Origin: CALECP01 sp964389925
Lineage (GTDB): Bacteria > Chloroflexota > Anaerolineae > Promineifilales > Promineifilaceae
NCBI GenBank assembly: GCA_964389925.1
Contig: CAYMGE010000018.1
Span: 1 to 64,000 of the forward strand
Direction of reading: 5' to 3'
Length of the DNA stretch: 64,000 bases
Position numbers and translations under genes: made by a program. The number at the start of each line of letters is the position of its first letter. Within the stretch, counting starts at the first letter, position 1. This document shows, piece by piece, positions 1 to 9,181 of the stretch. Below the pieces are notes generated by a model. The model saw only the letters and a list, made by a program, of their open reading frames with translations. It searched no databases and was not told the DNA's origin.

Positions 1-146
1 CAAAATGAAGTAGGGCAATCTCAATCAGATGAAATAGACAATCTCACTTTTTATGGAGTAAAAGTAGGGCAGTCTCATCTTTTTAGACGTATGTGATCTC
101 ATTTAGTTGACATCTGCCTGTGTGAGCGATCTCATCTTTTATGACA
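1..146 (-). repeat. Possible IS21-family insertion-sequence terminus with multiple TCTCA repeats
   Basis: TCTCA (TGAGA on the minus strand) occurs five times at 19, 42, 73, 97 and 130, with alternating spacings of 23, 31, 24 and 33 bases. Two copies share the longer repeat AGTAGGGCA(A/G)TCTCA at 9-23 and 63-77. Read on the minus strand the block would begin TGTCAT near 146, about 30 bases beyond the stop codon of the next gene. Multiple terminal repeats behind a 5' TG end are typical of IS21-family elements, but the transposase genes and the other end lie outside the window. No coding sequence is seen in 1-176. Confidence 0.35.
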
Positions 147-176
147 TCCTACACTCTCACCACATAAAGCAACGTG

Positions 177-1859
177 TCAAGGTTCGCTAGAGAACGCCGC
201 ACGAAAACGGTCGATACTCGCCGCAAACTCCTCTTCCGTCGGTGGAAACAGGTTGAATGTTTCCATCTGGCTATGTATCTCGCGCAGGTAACAGCCAACG
301 AATGTTTCGATTTGCGGCCGATATTCAAGCGTTTGGGGTTTGGTCGCAACGTGCAGATAGATGTGGCTTGAGAGCAGATAGTCGCCGTTGAAAATAGATT
401 TGGCAAGCGGTGGCACATTGTCGATTTCAAGCACTTGCAACCCTTGCGCTGCCACCTGCTTTGCGCTGACATCCTCATAGCTGATAAGCCCGATGTAGAA
501 CTCATTTGTCGCGACGGTTGCGATTGTCTGCTCTGCAAACTGTGCTAACCCCACGTAGTTGGGGGACATTTGAGACATTTGCAACGCTTCGAGCAGCACA
601 CGCTGTGCCGGATCGAAGGCGGCCGGGATGCTTATGCCGACTAGTTCGGGAAACTCGTCTGGGATGAGAACATCCCATCTGACTGGCTGACCATTGAGCA
701 AGCGGAATAGCTGATCGCTGGGAAAAGTGTTGATATTTCGGTTGGGATGAGCGATGAGGGCGACACCACTGCGGCCGATTCGCAACGGGATCGGATTGAC
801 TCCTCTCGCATTACAGCTTGCCATTTCTGTCCCCGTCACCATGCGGTTGGTCACGGCAATTTGGGCTGTTTCGTTGCACAGCGATGAGATGCTGTCGATT
901 TCGGTGAAAGATTCAATCGCAGCATTGGCATTGGCGGCCGTGATGATCGCGTCGGTTAATGCTTGTAGATTTTCGGCCGAACTCACCTGCATCACGCTCA
1001 TATCCTGACGCAGCGCAATGTTACACACATCTTCTTCTGGCAAGCCAGTCTGTCGCGCATTGCGTGCTGTGATGATTTCGTGTTCTTGCGGCCGATAAAT
1101 ACACGAGCCAACCTGTAGTTCTCGCACGTTGTCAATATAGTCAAACACACGATGTTGTTCAGCATAACGGTTATTGATCTCTGCCAAAATAAACATATCG
1201 CTGCCCAGTCCGGTTGTGTTGCCATAGCGAGCCATTGTTGCAATGCGCCATAAATTATCACCCTTTTGAATGCGTGGAAAGCCATGTTGCTCACATGTGT
1301 AGGTAACAAACGTTGCGGGCGGCAGTGGCGTTGGCGGAACGATGGCGGTTGCGGGAGCTGTTGGTGTGCTTTCTTCAAATGATTCAATAGCCGACTCGAC
1401 AACAACGACATTAGACACTTCAACTGCCGCCGTCGGTGTTGCTGCCTGCACCGCAACAATTTCACAGCGAACACTATCCTTTGCAAGCGAGCGATTGCTT
1501 GAGACTCCCGCAAAGAGATTAACCGTGATGGCGACCTCCGTCCCTGCTAAGTTCTGCGAAGATGGTACTTTATAAATAACAACTTCACTACTCTCCTCTT
1601 CAATAAACCGAACGGTCGCTTCTTGCAATGAGTCCGACCAAACGTAATGCGGATTTCTGGGTAAATCTGCTTCGTCGTCAACCCCCATGAGAATGCTCTG
1701 ACCCGGAAAAAGCTGACATGAGCCATTCTTGATCCCAGAATCATCAATCGAAATTCTAAACGATGGCTCTGTAGACAGGCGACAACTGCTACAAATGAAC
1801 AATAAAAGACTCAGGGCAAAAATAGGTATCTTAGCGCGTGCTGCTGGCTGATGTTTCAA
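177..1859 (-). CDS. Exported LysM-like / PstS-like solute-binding protein, last gene of the cluster
   Basis: About 560 residues. I place the start at a TTG (1859) because GGAGGG lies six bases upstream and translation then begins directly with a basic segment and hydrophobic signal ending in a Cys-Ser-Ser-Cys run, which may be a lipoprotein site. An ATG at 1943 would add a non-signal extension and overlap the preceding gene by 113 bases; the TTG overlaps it by 29. The middle contains a LysM-like stretch (IQKGDNLWRIA, then an Asn-rich turn), a fold that commonly binds peptidoglycan. The last 240 or so residues resemble the periplasmic phosphate-binding (PstS-like) fold, with the pattern Ile-Pro-x-Arg-x-Gly-x-Ser-Gly-Val-Ala-Leu-Ile followed by Asn-Pro. 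The natural reading is an outside-facing wall-bound or ligand-sensing component of the adjacent signalling cluster. The ligand is not evident. Confidence 0.75.
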   Translation of the reverse strand: MKHQPAARAKIPIFALSLLLFICSSCRLSTEPSFRISIDDSGIKNGSCQLFPGQSILMGVDDEADLPRNPHYVWSDSLQEATVRFIEEESSEVVIYKVPSSQNLAGTEVAITVNLFAGVSSNRSLAKDSVRCEIVAVQAATPTAAVEVSNVVVVESAIESFEESTPTAPATAIVPPTPLPPATFVTYTCEQHGFPRIQKGDNLWRIATMARYGNTTGLGSDMFILAEINNRYAEQHRVFDYIDNVRELQVGSCIYRPQEHEIITARNARQTGLPEEDVCNIALRQDMSVMQVSSAENLQALTDAIITAANANAAIESFTEIDSISSLCNETAQIAVTNRMVTGTEMASCNARGVNPIPLRIGRSGVALIAHPNRNINTFPSDQLFRLLNGQPVRWDVLIPDEFPELVGISIPAAFDPAQRVLLEALQMSQMSPNYVGLAQFAEQTIATVATNEFYIGLISYEDVSAKQVAAQGLQVLEIDNVPPLAKSIFNGDYLLSSHIYLHVATKPQTLEYRPQIETFVGCYLREIHSQMETFNLFPPTEEEFAASIDRFRAAFSSEP

Positions 1860-2682
1860 CTTCGACCCTCCATTTGTGCTGCTGAGAACTCGCCCGACAG
1901 TGTGTCCTCGACATCGAGTAGCCGACGATAACTGTCTCATCACTCGTGAGTTGATATTGATAGCTACAAACTGGCTGTCGCTTTTTCTTGTCTAGGGCTG
2001 GTGATTGGGCGTGGATAAACGTTAAATGCCAATTGCAATTAACCAAACCATCCCACATATCGTCTGAAATTTCAAACTTTAGCTCCTGCCAAGTCGTTTC
2101 TCCATCCTGCTCAATCTCGATTAGGTCAAACAACCGTCCATCGCGCTCTTTGACGGATTGACGCTTATCTCCATAGTAGATTTTTTTCGTAACTTCTGTT
2201 GGTTGGCACGCGATACGATGGGCATGAGTTTGCGCTGCAATGTAGTAGATGGACACAACAATCGCGGGAAAGAGTAATGCGACTCCCAAGATTAGCGTTC
2301 GTCGCTGAGGCCAATTCAGCCATTTTAGACTTTGCACCGAAACCCAAATCCAAATGCCAAAGAAAAAAATAGCGACACAAGCTGCTTTGAAAACAGGGTG
2401 GAAAAAGGGATAAGAATCTTCGCCACGCATAATTGCCGTCAGCGTTTCCAAGACGACAACGGTGACACAAACGCCAAACAAGCTGCGCGAGAGAGGTAGC
2501 AGTGATCGTTTAGGCGTGGGTGTCGGTGTCGGTGGTGGGGTGGAGGGCGTTGTCCCAGTCGGTGGTGGCGTAACCTGTTGCGGTGGAAACAAGCGAGACC
2601 CTTCAATCGTTGCAATGATAATTTCGACAGCAAAAGTCGCAAATAGCGTAAAAACCAGATTGAAAATGTCGCTTGTTGACAC
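1831..2682 (-). CDS. Membrane protein of unknown function with TP-rich loop
   Basis: 283 residues from a GTG start located 9 bases after the stop of the upstream FHA gene. The N-terminus carries one hydrophobic helix (residues about 5-26), a Thr/Pro-rich stretch (about 35-57), then hydrophobic segments near residues 60-85, 95-117 and 125-150, followed by a soluble C-terminal half containing several cysteines. I recognise no domain. Its position, sandwiched between the FHA membrane protein and the LysM/PstS-like lipoprotein with short gaps and overlaps, indicates it belongs to the same transcription unit and probably to the same membrane complex. No clear Shine-Dalgarno precedes the GTG, consistent with translational coupling. 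Confidence 0.7.
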   Translation of the reverse strand: MSTSDIFNLVFTLFATFAVEIIIATIEGSRLFPPQQVTPPPTGTTPSTPPPTPTPTPKRSLLPLSRSLFGVCVTVVVLETLTAIMRGEDSYPFFHPVFKAACVAIFFFGIWIWVSVQSLKWLNWPQRRTLILGVALLFPAIVVSIYYIAAQTHAHRIACQPTEVTKKIYYGDKRQSVKERDGRLFDLIEIEQDGETTWQELKFEISDDMWDGLVNCNWHLTFIHAQSPALDKKKRQPVCSYQYQLTSDETVIVGYSMSRTHCRASSQQHKWRVEVETSASSTR

Positions 2683-2691
2683 TTGACTTGC

Positions 2692-3225
2692 TCAGAACAT
2701 CTTCTCCACGCAGTGCAATGGCGTAAGGACAAAATGCGCTATTTTGATCGTACAGCCAATCGGAAGCTGTTTCCATGTATCGACGCGCAGCCGTCCCTCG
2801 TCAATAAAGAGTTGATTGGGCGTTTTGATTTGCCACGCACCCCGATAAAAGCGTAAACGCGCATGAACAATGCCAACCCCCTTTGCGCGGGGAAGGCGAA
2901 TGTCACAGGCTCGGCCGCTTCCAATTGTATATACTGCATTTTCTCTAGCGATGATAGTGTGAATTACCTGACTATCCTCATTTTTCTCGACAAGAATACA
3001 TAAGTTTGGCGGGGTATCTATCTCTTCTGGTTTTTCAGGCAGAGGCGTTGCAGACCACGTTTCCCAAACTAAGTAGGCCAGTGGCGCAAGGAACAAGAAA
3101 GCGAGCAGCCACTTGACCTTATTTTTACGCAAGTGGCGTGTTTTGGCAACTCCATGCCAAAAGCAAACGAGCCAGACAAGCGTCCAGCCAATTAAGAGAG
3201 AGCCACAAAGGGCTAATTTGAACAT
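2692..3225 (-). CDS. Small membrane-anchored FHA-domain protein
   Basis: 177 residues if started at the ATG at 3225; a longer frame to 3378 overlaps the upstream gene and lacks export features. Two hydrophobic helices (residues about 3-26 and 38-58) form a hairpin that leaves the C-terminus in the cytosol. Residues about 70-175 read as an FHA domain: GSGRACDIRLP corresponds to the conserved Gly-Arg/Ser turn and VHARLRF to the His-containing strand. FHA domains bind phosphothreonine, so this protein probably recruits a target of the cluster's Ser/Thr kinase to the membrane. The usual Asn-Gly dipeptide late in the domain is not obvious, so binding may be weakened. Confidence 0.75.
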   Translation of the reverse strand: MFKLALCGSLLIGWTLVWLVCFWHGVAKTRHLRKNKVKWLLAFLFLAPLAYLVWETWSATPLPEKPEEIDTPPNLCILVEKNEDSQVIHTIIARENAVYTIGSGRACDIRLPRAKGVGIVHARLRFYRGAWQIKTPNQLFIDEGRLRVDTWKQLPIGCTIKIAHFVLTPLHCVEKMF

Positions 3226-3237
3226 TTTAACATGTAC

Positions 3238-3277
3238 CGCAGACAAGATGTCTGCGAGAAACAGGCATCCTGCCTGT
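3238..3277. repeat. Two adjacent intergenic hairpins
   Basis: CGCAGACA-AGA-TGTCTGCG (3238-3256, 8-bp stem) is followed after four bases by ACAGGCA-TCC-TGCCTGT (3261-3277, 7-bp stem). They fill the 59-base gap between the membrane tubulin-like gene and the small FHA gene. There is no U-tract, so they look more like palindromic repeat units or mRNA-processing sites than a strong terminator. Similar hairpins occur at 21842, 37850, 47848 and 50522. Confidence 0.7.
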
Positions 3278-3284
3278 GGTGCGT

Positions 3285-6200
3285 TTACAAGAAGCGGCTG
3301 TCGTCCTCCATTTGAACGAGAAAATCCTTGGCATTGAGCCGCACCCACCACTCGCTCTCGTGGGCTGTTTGGAGCCAAACTTCAATCGCCTGCTGTGCCG
3401 TTTGAAATTCCCACTGCTCGGCAATTTCGCCGCGTATCTCCTGCCGTACTTTGTCATCTTGTGCCAACCTTTCAACTGCCGCACGAGACGTACTGCCGAC
3501 TTTGACCGTGCGCCGTTCGCCATCGTAAGAGATAGCGGTATCTGGTTCATCGCCCTCCAACTCGCCAATATGCAGAATGTCAAGAGATCGGCCGAGCATA
3601 TAGATTTGCAGCGGTGACAGCGTATAAATGTTTAACCCTTGATCTGAACTGTACTCGGCCGGGTCTGGCAACGCTGACCAAACGGGTTGCGTATGCAGCG
3701 TGTGAGGAGCCGACGCAGATTGTAGACGATACGCTTTGCTGAATGCCTCCGTGTACGTTCGCATTTCGCGCAGCGCGATGCCGTGTCGAACGCTTGAGAC
3801 GATCAGCTCATACGGATCGTTGATGTGATATTCAGAGAGCGTCTGATTGAAGTATTGGGCGACATCGAGTGATTTTTCTGACTTGGCGATGACCTGAAGC
3901 GGTTCGTCTGTGACGAGGTTTTTGGTGGGGTCATATTGCCAATAGGGGTAGCTGAGGCGTAGGGCGCGTTGAAACTTTTGTTGGCTTTGCTCGGCCGATG
4001 TCCGCTGCAAAATCGCCGAAAGATCAAATCGCTTCAACTCATCCGCCGCTCGGTCAGTCGCAAATGCGTCAAACTGCGCCGTCAATTCCTCTGCATCTTT
4101 GCGATCAGCCAGCCAAACGCTGGGCGGCCCGATTTTCTGACGCAGCGTTTGTACCGCATCCTCTGTTTGCGAGAGGCGCGTCTGCTCCTTTTCCAAAAAT
4201 TGAATCAAATCTGGCCGCAATAGTGATTCTGACACACCTTCTTGATAGCGTTCTGCCAACAAGGTTATATCTTCGAGCGGCTGCCAACGCTCTTTTAGGT
4301 CAGTGCGTAGATCGGAAATCATCTTCCACGTCTGGTTGACTCCTGCCCGAATGTCGCTCGTCCACACGATCATGTCGTCATATAGATCAGCCATCACGTC
4401 GAGAACGGTCTGTTCACGGTATGCTTGCAAGCGACGATTGTATGTGCGAATGACGGCAAGACGCGCTAGACGCAGCGTGCTGATGGCTCGGCCGACGACA
4501 AAAAAGGTGATCAAGATCGCAAACAAGGTCAGCGCAAATGCACCGGAGCGACTGCTCGTTTGCTGGTAAAGCTGGATGCCAAACAGCAACATTGGAATAT
4601 AGACAGACAGCAGCAAAATCGTCAGACCGAGAAATGGAATACGTGAGCCGGTGGCGATTTCAGATCGGCCGAAGTACATCTGCCGCGACTCTTTGATTGT
4701 TCCCGGCATTCTGCGGAGCGATGCTGGCAGCAGAATGCGTGACACCAATGAGTCGTCACGGGCGTTGAGCGTTGGGCTGACGGAGATAGCCGCGATTTGC
4801 GTCTTGCGCTGTGGGCGACGACGGCGACGCTTGGGGGCTGTGCGCGGCTCGCGCTTGACTTCGCCAATCGCATCGGCCGAATCTCGCTGCCCCTCTCTTT
4901 CCGCCCGCAACGCCCTCTGCTCATCCTCCAACTCCTGATGCAACGCCTTTAGAAAGAGATGCGCCCGCACAATTCCCCCGCGCGGCTCATCTAACAGCTT
5001 GAGAATGTGATCTTTGAGCGGTGCGAGCAGGCTGCTCTCGTCCTCCAAGTCATGTGTTTGGGTAAAGTCGCTGCGGCGACGGCGCAGCGTGTCGCCGAGC
5101 AGAACGAGCTTATCGCGCATCATGCTCGTGTAACGACCCTGCACCTTTGACAAAAACTCGTCCGGCTTGGTCAAGCGCGTTCCGCGAAACATACCCGTCT
5201 GGATTTTGATCTGCTCGTACTCTGTGCCGTCGAGCAGTTTGTCGCGGATGGCCTCGGCCGAAAGCCCCAACTGCCCGCGAATGACCGCTAGATTGGTGGC
5301 TTCTTCCTGTAGCTGGATTGGGATGATCTCTTCCAGCATTTTGACCTGCAAATCGACTGCCGCTCGCTGTGTCCACGCATTGATCGGAACAGACAAACTG
5401 CTCTGCCCAAAGCTCGAATAGGGCTTTTGCGAGACATTTCCAGGGGTCAATAGCCGATTAAGCTGGGTCAACGTTGCATGATAGAGCCAATCCCCAACCA
5501 TTGAGGCCATCACGTTGATGTCATCTAGCCGTGAGCCGTTCTCGTTGGTATTTTCAAGCAGAAAGATGCGACCCTGACCAAGCGGGCTGCGGCTTGTGGC
5601 GATGTCGATGGTGTCTGTGAATTTGCGTGCGTAAGTGCGCGGCTGGCCTAAGAAATAATCTATCTCGCGCAGGGTGGCGGCCGACCACGCATGAATTTTG
5701 GTGCGAACATCGATCCGTTGACGTGCAAAATTCGGATCGCGCTCTGATAATCCTTCGGCTTCACCTTTGAAGCCGGGTAGTGCGGCGACGAGTGAGATGT
5801 GGACGGGCTTATCTTCCGGCCGACCTTCGCTCAGAATGTGCTGCACGACAAAGGGCAAATCGGGCAGCAGCCCCGACATGAAGGGGTCGGCGAGAGAGAA
5901 TAGAATATAAACGTAAGTGTGATCGGGATTTTGAAGCGGAATTTCCCGTTCTTCTAGCAGTTTGAGCGTTTCGTCACTGAAGATAACGCGACGTGCTTCC
6001 TCTAAGGCGTACTGGATTTCGTAAATGTTTTGATAAAGGCTGATCTGCCCGCGCAGGCGCGGCATATCTTCTAACTGATCGCGTACCCTGCGCTCATCGT
6101 CATCCCACTCGATTTCCTGAGATAAATTGTAGGCGAGTTGCGAGGTGTTATAGCTCGGCCTCACCTCGATGCCGAGACTGGGGAGAACGAGCCGACCTTC

Positions 6201-6359
6201 CGCCTTGCGCTTGTTCTCTTCCATCAGCGGCACGAACTGGATCGTTGGGATAGCGTGTTGCGGGTGGCGCTTGGTGAGTTCTTCTTGGTAGGCCTGCGCC
6301 ATGCGGTGTCCGATGCCGCCCAATGATAGAACGATGACGTTGTTGACAGTGAGAGACAT
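3285..6359 (-). CDS. Membrane-anchored paralogue of the adjacent tubulin-like protein, degenerate GTP signature
   Basis: 1024 residues from ATG 6359, preceded by AAGGAGG; the stop of the tubulin-like gene lies nine bases upstream. The N-terminus VIVLSLGGIGHRMA matches the first nucleotide-binding loop of the neighbouring protein. The two also align around EIDYF/EIDHF (about 232-236) and NTNENGSRLDDI (about 270-281, against AINENNQTVEDM). Where the neighbour has GGTGSG, this protein has ADPFMSG (about 157-163), so GTP hydrolysis may be lost. A very basic stretch (about 510-519) precedes two transmembrane helices (574-597, 606-627), and the remainder is largely helical and probably cytosolic. 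My inference is that it anchors or caps a filament of the active GTPase at the membrane. It could instead be an independent membrane scaffold. Confidence 0.75.
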   Translation of the reverse strand: MSLTVNNVIVLSLGGIGHRMAQAYQEELTKRHPQHAIPTIQFVPLMEENKRKAEGRLVLPSLGIEVRPSYNTSQLAYNLSQEIEWDDDERRVRDQLEDMPRLRGQISLYQNIYEIQYALEEARRVIFSDETLKLLEEREIPLQNPDHTYVYILFSLADPFMSGLLPDLPFVVQHILSEGRPEDKPVHISLVAALPGFKGEAEGLSERDPNFARQRIDVRTKIHAWSAATLREIDYFLGQPRTYARKFTDTIDIATSRSPLGQGRIFLLENTNENGSRLDDINVMASMVGDWLYHATLTQLNRLLTPGNVSQKPYSSFGQSSLSVPINAWTQRAAVDLQVKMLEEIIPIQLQEEATNLAVIRGQLGLSAEAIRDKLLDGTEYEQIKIQTGMFRGTRLTKPDEFLSKVQGRYTSMMRDKLVLLGDTLRRRRSDFTQTHDLEDESSLLAPLKDHILKLLDEPRGGIVRAHLFLKALHQELEDEQRALRAEREGQRDSADAIGEVKREPRTAPKRRRRRPQRKTQIAAISVSPTLNARDDSLVSRILLPASLRRMPGTIKESRQMYFGRSEIATGSRIPFLGLTILLLSVYIPMLLFGIQLYQQTSSRSGAFALTLFAILITFFVVGRAISTLRLARLAVIRTYNRRLQAYREQTVLDVMADLYDDMIVWTSDIRAGVNQTWKMISDLRTDLKERWQPLEDITLLAERYQEGVSESLLRPDLIQFLEKEQTRLSQTEDAVQTLRQKIGPPSVWLADRKDAEELTAQFDAFATDRAADELKRFDLSAILQRTSAEQSQQKFQRALRLSYPYWQYDPTKNLVTDEPLQVIAKSEKSLDVAQYFNQTLSEYHINDPYELIVSSVRHGIALREMRTYTEAFSKAYRLQSASAPHTLHTQPVWSALPDPAEYSSDQGLNIYTLSPLQIYMLGRSLDILHIGELEGDEPDTAISYDGERRTVKVGSTSRAAVERLAQDDKVRQEIRGEIAEQWEFQTAQQAIEVWLQTAHESEWWVRLNAKDFLVQMEDDSRFL

Positions 6360-6368
6360 CAAACCTCC

Positions 6369-9137
6369 TTAGACGACACTGCGTGCGTGATAGCGTTCGT
6401 AGTCACTTTGCGCCAGCAGCTTTAGCTCATCACTGAGCGGACGTGGGCTGCGGTTGGGGGCTTCCATATATGAATTCAGCAAGTTGAGAAGTGGATGCAG
6501 GTCTGTTTGGCGCAACTGTTGATCGACCTGTGTTTTTAGGGTGTGTTGGAGATCGAGTCGGCCGATGACCGTCTCAATCGTCTGTTTCAAGCTGTCCCCC
6601 AAAAGCACCTCTTCCCCATCATGCTGCATGTAATAGCCCATCACGCCCTGCTGACTAATCAGCCCAAATACCTCAGCCCGCATAAACAACGTGCGCCCTG
6701 TCGCCGCCTGCTTAACATTGTTGAAACACAGATAAGAGGCGATGCCCGATCGTCCCGACAGACGCGCATAGAACTTTTTGTACTCGCCGTATTGACGTAG
6801 CGCGTAGAGCGGCAGCCCATGCTTTGTGTGCAGCACAGAGATGCGATGTTCATCAAATGTCGAAACATAGGAGCCGCGCCGAATAGAGGTGTCGCGGAAG
6901 GTCGAGCGATCTTTTTCCGTCACGCCGACGACCAGAATTGGGTCTAAATCCTCGCTACCCTGCCCCGCCAAAGCTGGCACATAGTTTGAAAACGGGGCGG
7001 CCAGCGTGACCAGCTTCAAAAGCCGTGCTTCTTGATCGGGCTGATTGGGATAGAGGTCTTTGATCTGTTTCTCAATCGTCTCTTTTTCGATGATTTGGTC
7101 ATAGCTCTTGATGACATAATCATAGAGCCAGCGAGCGATTTCGTCCCCTGTATTGACTTTGGCAATAAACGGGTCGAGCGGTGGGCTTTCGATCTCGTGC
7201 AGCCATGCACTCAACTGCTTTGATTCGAGTAGCGTTGTTGCCTCATTTTGTAGGCTGCTGTTGAGATAGCGATCATAGAAATGCGGAATTGCGTCCACAG
7301 AATCGACGTTTTCTTCCGTCACGTAGGCGGTCGTCCAATTTTTCCTGAGCGATTCGAGTTCGTAGCTAGCATCGGCCGCACTCCGCTCTAGCTCCGTTCT
7401 CAACGTCGAGACGCTTCCCAAAAGCTGACGCGCCTTCGCTTCGATACTATCCAGCACGGCAAAGCTCTGACCGACGATCAACATGTCCAGCACGATGTTG
7501 AGATCGCGGCGATAGGCATCGGTGAAAGCGCGGCGGGCTTTTGTGAGCGGCCGACGATTCAACCCCCAAAATGTAAATTTCTGTGCCGCCTCATCAAAGA
7601 GATCGCGGCTGCGAATCACGTCTTGCGTGGTGCGGGTCTTCATACTTTCCGCGCCGCTTTGCTTGTTACGCAACTCCTTGCGAATCGGAGCCAGCGCATA
7701 AATGATCCCTTCTAAAAATTGTTGCGCTTTTATCACGCCCGATTCCGCTTGGTCACACAGTTGATACGTCACATCAGACAGTCGCTCCGTGGCATTCTCG
7801 CTCAAGAGTGCCTGATTGCTCGCCAACCGATTTGCAAACTCACCGTTGACGGTGCGCTGGGCATATTTTTGCGCCGTCTTTTCTGTCAAGCCAACGATTG
7901 CCTGTACCTCTTCTTTGGCGTGTTTTTCTGTATTGATCGAGACAACCATGTTACGGCTGTTGGGCATCTTGATTAGCTGATCGTTGATAATCGACGCATT
8001 CGTGCATTTGGCAGAGCTGAGATAGCTGGCAACCTCATCGCGCATGAGAGGATGAATCGCGTTCTCTTCAGGATCAAGTTCAACGCGATGTTCGGGCAGC
8101 GGTTTTGTAAATAGATCGCGTACTAGATTGGTCATCAGGCGCAAGGCGCACGCCTGTCGCATCCGCGCTGCGTTAAAGCGCAAGGTTGATGCACCAATCA
8201 TCGAGTAGGTGCGCGTGAAGCCGCTCAAGTCGTCGCCGCGTGCGCTGGCAACGTTGTCGAATGCCGAGTCGAGACCGCCCCCCAGATGGGTTCCCGCCTG
8301 TAAGAAAAGTGCTTCCGCCAAAATGGGGGCTAGTTGGGTCATGTCCTCAACGGTCTGATTGTTCTCGTTGATCGCGTCGATGAGGTAGGCGATGTTGAAG
8401 GGCGGCCGCTTGTCACGAATACGCACAGAATCGGGATACAAGACGTTGAAATCGTTGTAGACCGAAAAGTGATCGATTTCCTCAAGCGTTGCGCTCGCAT
8501 TGGCGCGGATTTGCGCGTGGCTGGAGCGCGGAACTTTCTTGAACGCTTCGGGTAACACGAGCGCGGCCGTTCCAAAGATATTGTCTTCTGGGATACCGTT
8601 GATTTTGGCGAGATGACGGACGAGATAGGCGAGGTCGATAATCATGCCGCTGCCTGTGCCACCACAGACAGACGAGATGTAATAGACGTTGATCGCCTGC
8701 ACCTTACCCACTTCGCCGCGATGGCTGATGTTGAGAACGGCGTTTAAGGCGGTCTCGACAATGTTGCGGATGCGCTGGAAGTGGTAGAAGAAGGCCAATC
8801 GGCCGAGTTGTCGCACCTGCTTTGCCCCCTTTGTCAGATCGAGTTTGGGCAAGCGACTGAGGTCAAACTCGCTGTGAATCGCGGGGTAATTTTCTTCGTT
8901 GTTGATGATGCCACCGACGGGAACACCGCCGATTTGCACCAGCTCTTGCTCTGGCGTGAGCCGCACGAGTTCACCAATGCTGTTGACAACGGGCGTGTGA
9001 TTGGTATCCGTGTCAAAGACGATAAACTTGATCTGATCGAGTGCAGCATCGGGATAGGTTTCCTGAAAACGTGCCTTGATGCGAACCGCCGTTTCATAGC
9101 CTGTTCCGCCCGTCCCGATGATTAGGGTCGGCCGCAT
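6369..9137 (-). CDS. Tubulin/FtsZ-like GTPase (Tubulin_2-type)
   Basis: 922 residues. The start is the ATG at 9137 because the mature-looking N-terminus MRPTLIIGTGGTGYE opens directly with the first nucleotide-binding loop; a GTG at 9179, two bases after the vWA gene, is the alternative. The tubulin signature is present as VCGGTGSGM (residues 157-165), which in tubulins and FtsZ contacts the GTP phosphates. The protein is more than twice the length of FtsZ: the GTPase part occupies about the first 380 residues and is followed by a long helical region without transmembrane segments. It is cytosolic and likely polymerises. Diverse FtsZ-like families have been linked to vWA proteins and membrane remodelling, and here the gene directly follows a vWA protein. 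It also has a membrane-anchored paralogue immediately downstream. Confidence 0.85.
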   Translation of the reverse strand: MRPTLIIGTGGTGYETAVRIKARFQETYPDAALDQIKFIVFDTDTNHTPVVNSIGELVRLTPEQELVQIGGVPVGGIINNEENYPAIHSEFDLSRLPKLDLTKGAKQVRQLGRLAFFYHFQRIRNIVETALNAVLNISHRGEVGKVQAINVYYISSVCGGTGSGMIIDLAYLVRHLAKINGIPEDNIFGTAALVLPEAFKKVPRSSHAQIRANASATLEEIDHFSVYNDFNVLYPDSVRIRDKRPPFNIAYLIDAINENNQTVEDMTQLAPILAEALFLQAGTHLGGGLDSAFDNVASARGDDLSGFTRTYSMIGASTLRFNAARMRQACALRLMTNLVRDLFTKPLPEHRVELDPEENAIHPLMRDEVASYLSSAKCTNASIINDQLIKMPNSRNMVVSINTEKHAKEEVQAIVGLTEKTAQKYAQRTVNGEFANRLASNQALLSENATERLSDVTYQLCDQAESGVIKAQQFLEGIIYALAPIRKELRNKQSGAESMKTRTTQDVIRSRDLFDEAAQKFTFWGLNRRPLTKARRAFTDAYRRDLNIVLDMLIVGQSFAVLDSIEAKARQLLGSVSTLRTELERSAADASYELESLRKNWTTAYVTEENVDSVDAIPHFYDRYLNSSLQNEATTLLESKQLSAWLHEIESPPLDPFIAKVNTGDEIARWLYDYVIKSYDQIIEKETIEKQIKDLYPNQPDQEARLLKLVTLAAPFSNYVPALAGQGSEDLDPILVVGVTEKDRSTFRDTSIRRGSYVSTFDEHRISVLHTKHGLPLYALRQYGEYKKFYARLSGRSGIASYLCFNNVKQAATGRTLFMRAEVFGLISQQGVMGYYMQHDGEEVLLGDSLKQTIETVIGRLDLQHTLKTQVDQQLRQTDLHPLLNLLNSYMEAPNRSPRPLSDELKLLAQSDYERYHARSVV

Positions 9138-9181
9138 GTTGATCGTGTGTTTCTCTCTGTCAAATATCGTACTAATCACAG

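Noticed and set aside
1..146. A CRISPR array at the left edge.
   Set aside because: The repeated unit is only about 5-15 bases, spacings are irregular and the repeats are not identical over 20 bases or more.
149..538. Open frames antisense to or inside the large cluster genes (for example 149-538, 754-1008 and 998-1513).
   Set aside because: They lie within strongly supported genes, lack ribosome-binding sites and encode low-complexity Arg/Ser/Cys-rich sequence typical of shadow frames.
3285..6359. Calling the membrane tubulin-like paralogue an active FtsZ.
   Set aside because: The GGTGSG signature is absent and the protein has two central membrane helices, so cell-division FtsZ function is not supported.
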